Assembly (NCBI GenBank): GCA_021796175.1 | Contig: JAJYOM010000030.1 | Span: 1-14,706, forward strand | DNA: 14,706 nucleotides | Source: Thermoplasmata archaeon | GTDB taxonomy: Archaea; Thermoplasmatota; Thermoplasmata; Sysuiplasmatales; Sysuiplasmataceae | Direction of reading: 5' to 3' | Shown: piece by piece, positions 14,054 to 14,706 of the stretch | Layout: each line of letters opens with the position of its first letter | How positions within the stretch are numbered: the first letter of the stretch is position 1 | The notes under the pieces: generated by a model | Told to the model about the DNA's origin: nothing | What the model saw: only the letters and a program-made list of their open reading frames with translations | The model's database searches: none | Translations under genes and position numbers: made by a program

Positions 14054-14706
14054 ATGAGAGAGGTCGCGATTATCGGTGTGGGAGACACCAAGTTCGGAGA
14101 ACTCTGGGAGCATTCTCTCCGGGAAATTGGCATGCAGGCGGGCCTCAGTGCCGTCAACGACGCGAATATAGCCGGTGAGCAGATAGAAGCCATGTACATC
14201 GGGAACATGGCGGCTGGCAGTCTGATAGATCAGGAGCATCTGGGTGCACTCGTGGCCGACTACTCTGGCTTGTCCCAGCTTCACATACCCGCAGTCAGAA
14301 TCGAGGCAGCCGGTGCGTCAGGCGGCATGGCGCTCAGGGAAGGATATTTCGCAGTTGCTTCGGGCCTGCACGACATAGTCATGGTGGCAGGCGCAGAAAA
14401 AATGACCGATGTCACTGACGAGGAAATACCGACTATCCAGATGGCCGGAGGCGATCAGCAGTGGGAAGGCATCTCCGGCGCCACTATGGCCAGCCTTTAC
14501 GCCATGATGGCAAAGCGGCATATGCATGAGTACGGAACAACAAGGGAACAGATCGCAAGTGTTCCGGTAAAGAACCACAAGAACGGTGCAATGAACCCTC
14601 AGGCACAGTACCAGCGGGCGATAACTATGGAAACGGTCCTCAAATCGCCAATGGTCGCCGATCCGCTTGGTGTCTTTGACTGCGCCCCGATTTCAGACGG
14701 AGCAGC
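14054..14706 (+). CDS. Thiolase-family protein (acetyl-CoA acetyltransferase-like), 3' end beyond window
   Basis: The first 217 codons of an archaeal thiolase-family protein are present; the full protein should be near 390 residues. Family features include the start VAIIGVGDTKFGE, MYIGNMAAG, IPAVRIEAAGASGGMALREG, VMVAGAEKMTD, and FDCAPISDGA at the window edge. The normal role would be condensation of two acetyl-CoA to acetoacetyl-CoA for HMG-CoA synthase. It starts 2 bp after the HMG-CoA synthase stop, the conserved archaeal arrangement. The oddity is residue 87. Where the family normally has the nucleophilic Cys (ACASG), this reads AGASG, with codon GGT at 14312-14314. A single G-to-T change would restore Cys (TGT). 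The protein is therefore either misread, inactive as a thiolase, or using other chemistry. Confidence 0.88.
   Translation, partial: MREVAIIGVGDTKFGELWEHSLREIGMQAGLSAVNDANIAGEQIEAMYIGNMAAGSLIDQEHLGALVADYSGLSQLHIPAVRIEAAGASGGMALREGYFAVASGLHDIVMVAGAEKMTDVTDEEIPTIQMAGGDQQWEGISGATMASLYAMMAKRHMHEYGTTREQIASVPVKNHKNGAMNPQAQYQRAITMETVLKSPMVADPLGVFDCAPISDGA

Noticed and set aside
1..14706. Mobile elements, CRISPR arrays, defence islands or attachment sites
   Set aside because: No transposase, integrase, direct repeat array or terminal inverted repeats were seen. The tRNA-Pro gene is intact, and I saw no duplicated 3' end that would indicate an integration site.

Overview
This window looks like a chromosomal segment of an archaeon, most likely a Thermoplasmata-type euryarchaeote with moderate GC and a third-position G/C bias. 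The lineage is inferred from gene content. That content includes a pyruvoyl-dependent arginine decarboxylase, a Dpo4-type Y-family polymerase, an archaeal XRE regulator next to archaeal HMG-CoA synthase and thiolase, and a 2-oxoacid dehydrogenase operon of the kind known from Thermoplasma. Transcription signals agree. Most first-in-operon genes have a BRE/TATA-like box centred about 24-28 bp upstream of the start codon, which implies leaderless mRNAs. Shine-Dalgarno motifs appear mainly in front of genes inside operons. No mobile element, CRISPR array, integrase or phage gene is visible.

Layout. (1) 40-3330, + strand: E2 and E3 of a 2-oxoacid dehydrogenase complex followed by a LipB-type octanoyltransferase; the E1 genes should lie just before the window. 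(2) 3393-4298, + strand: arginine decarboxylase PdaD and a zinc-ribbon/winged-helix protein. (3) 4299-6098, - strand: dinB (Dpo4-like) followed by a seven-helix PrsW-like membrane protein. (4) 6226-10656, + strand: a small membrane-anchored protein, an M50 (site-2-protease-like) membrane peptidase, a bacterial-type zinc adenylate kinase, a GlpA-like FAD glycerol-3-phosphate dehydrogenase overlapped by a CoxG-like SRPBCC protein, and an O-methyltransferase. (5) 10669-11490, - strand: a GNAT acetyltransferase, a previously uncalled 28-residue membrane peptide gene, and tRNA-Pro(CGG). (6) 11549 to the end, + strand: MsrA, then an XRE regulator, HMG-CoA synthase and the first 217 codons of a thiolase.

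How the genes work together. The first block assembles and lipoylates an oxoacid dehydrogenase complex. The last block is the entry to the mevalonate pathway for archaeal lipids, with a regulator translationally coupled to HMG-CoA synthase. The rest is mixed housekeeping and repair: agmatine synthesis, lesion bypass, nucleotide balance, glycerol-phosphate oxidation and methionine sulfoxide repair.

The observation most worth checking is in the thiolase. It has Gly87 where the family's nucleophilic Cys is expected. This is either a sequencing error or a non-canonical protein sitting in the HMG-CoA synthase operon. Other items of note are the uncalled 28-residue gene, a LipB in an archaeon that probably lacks ordinary acyl-ACP metabolism, and a symmetrical operator candidate upstream of the regulator gene.
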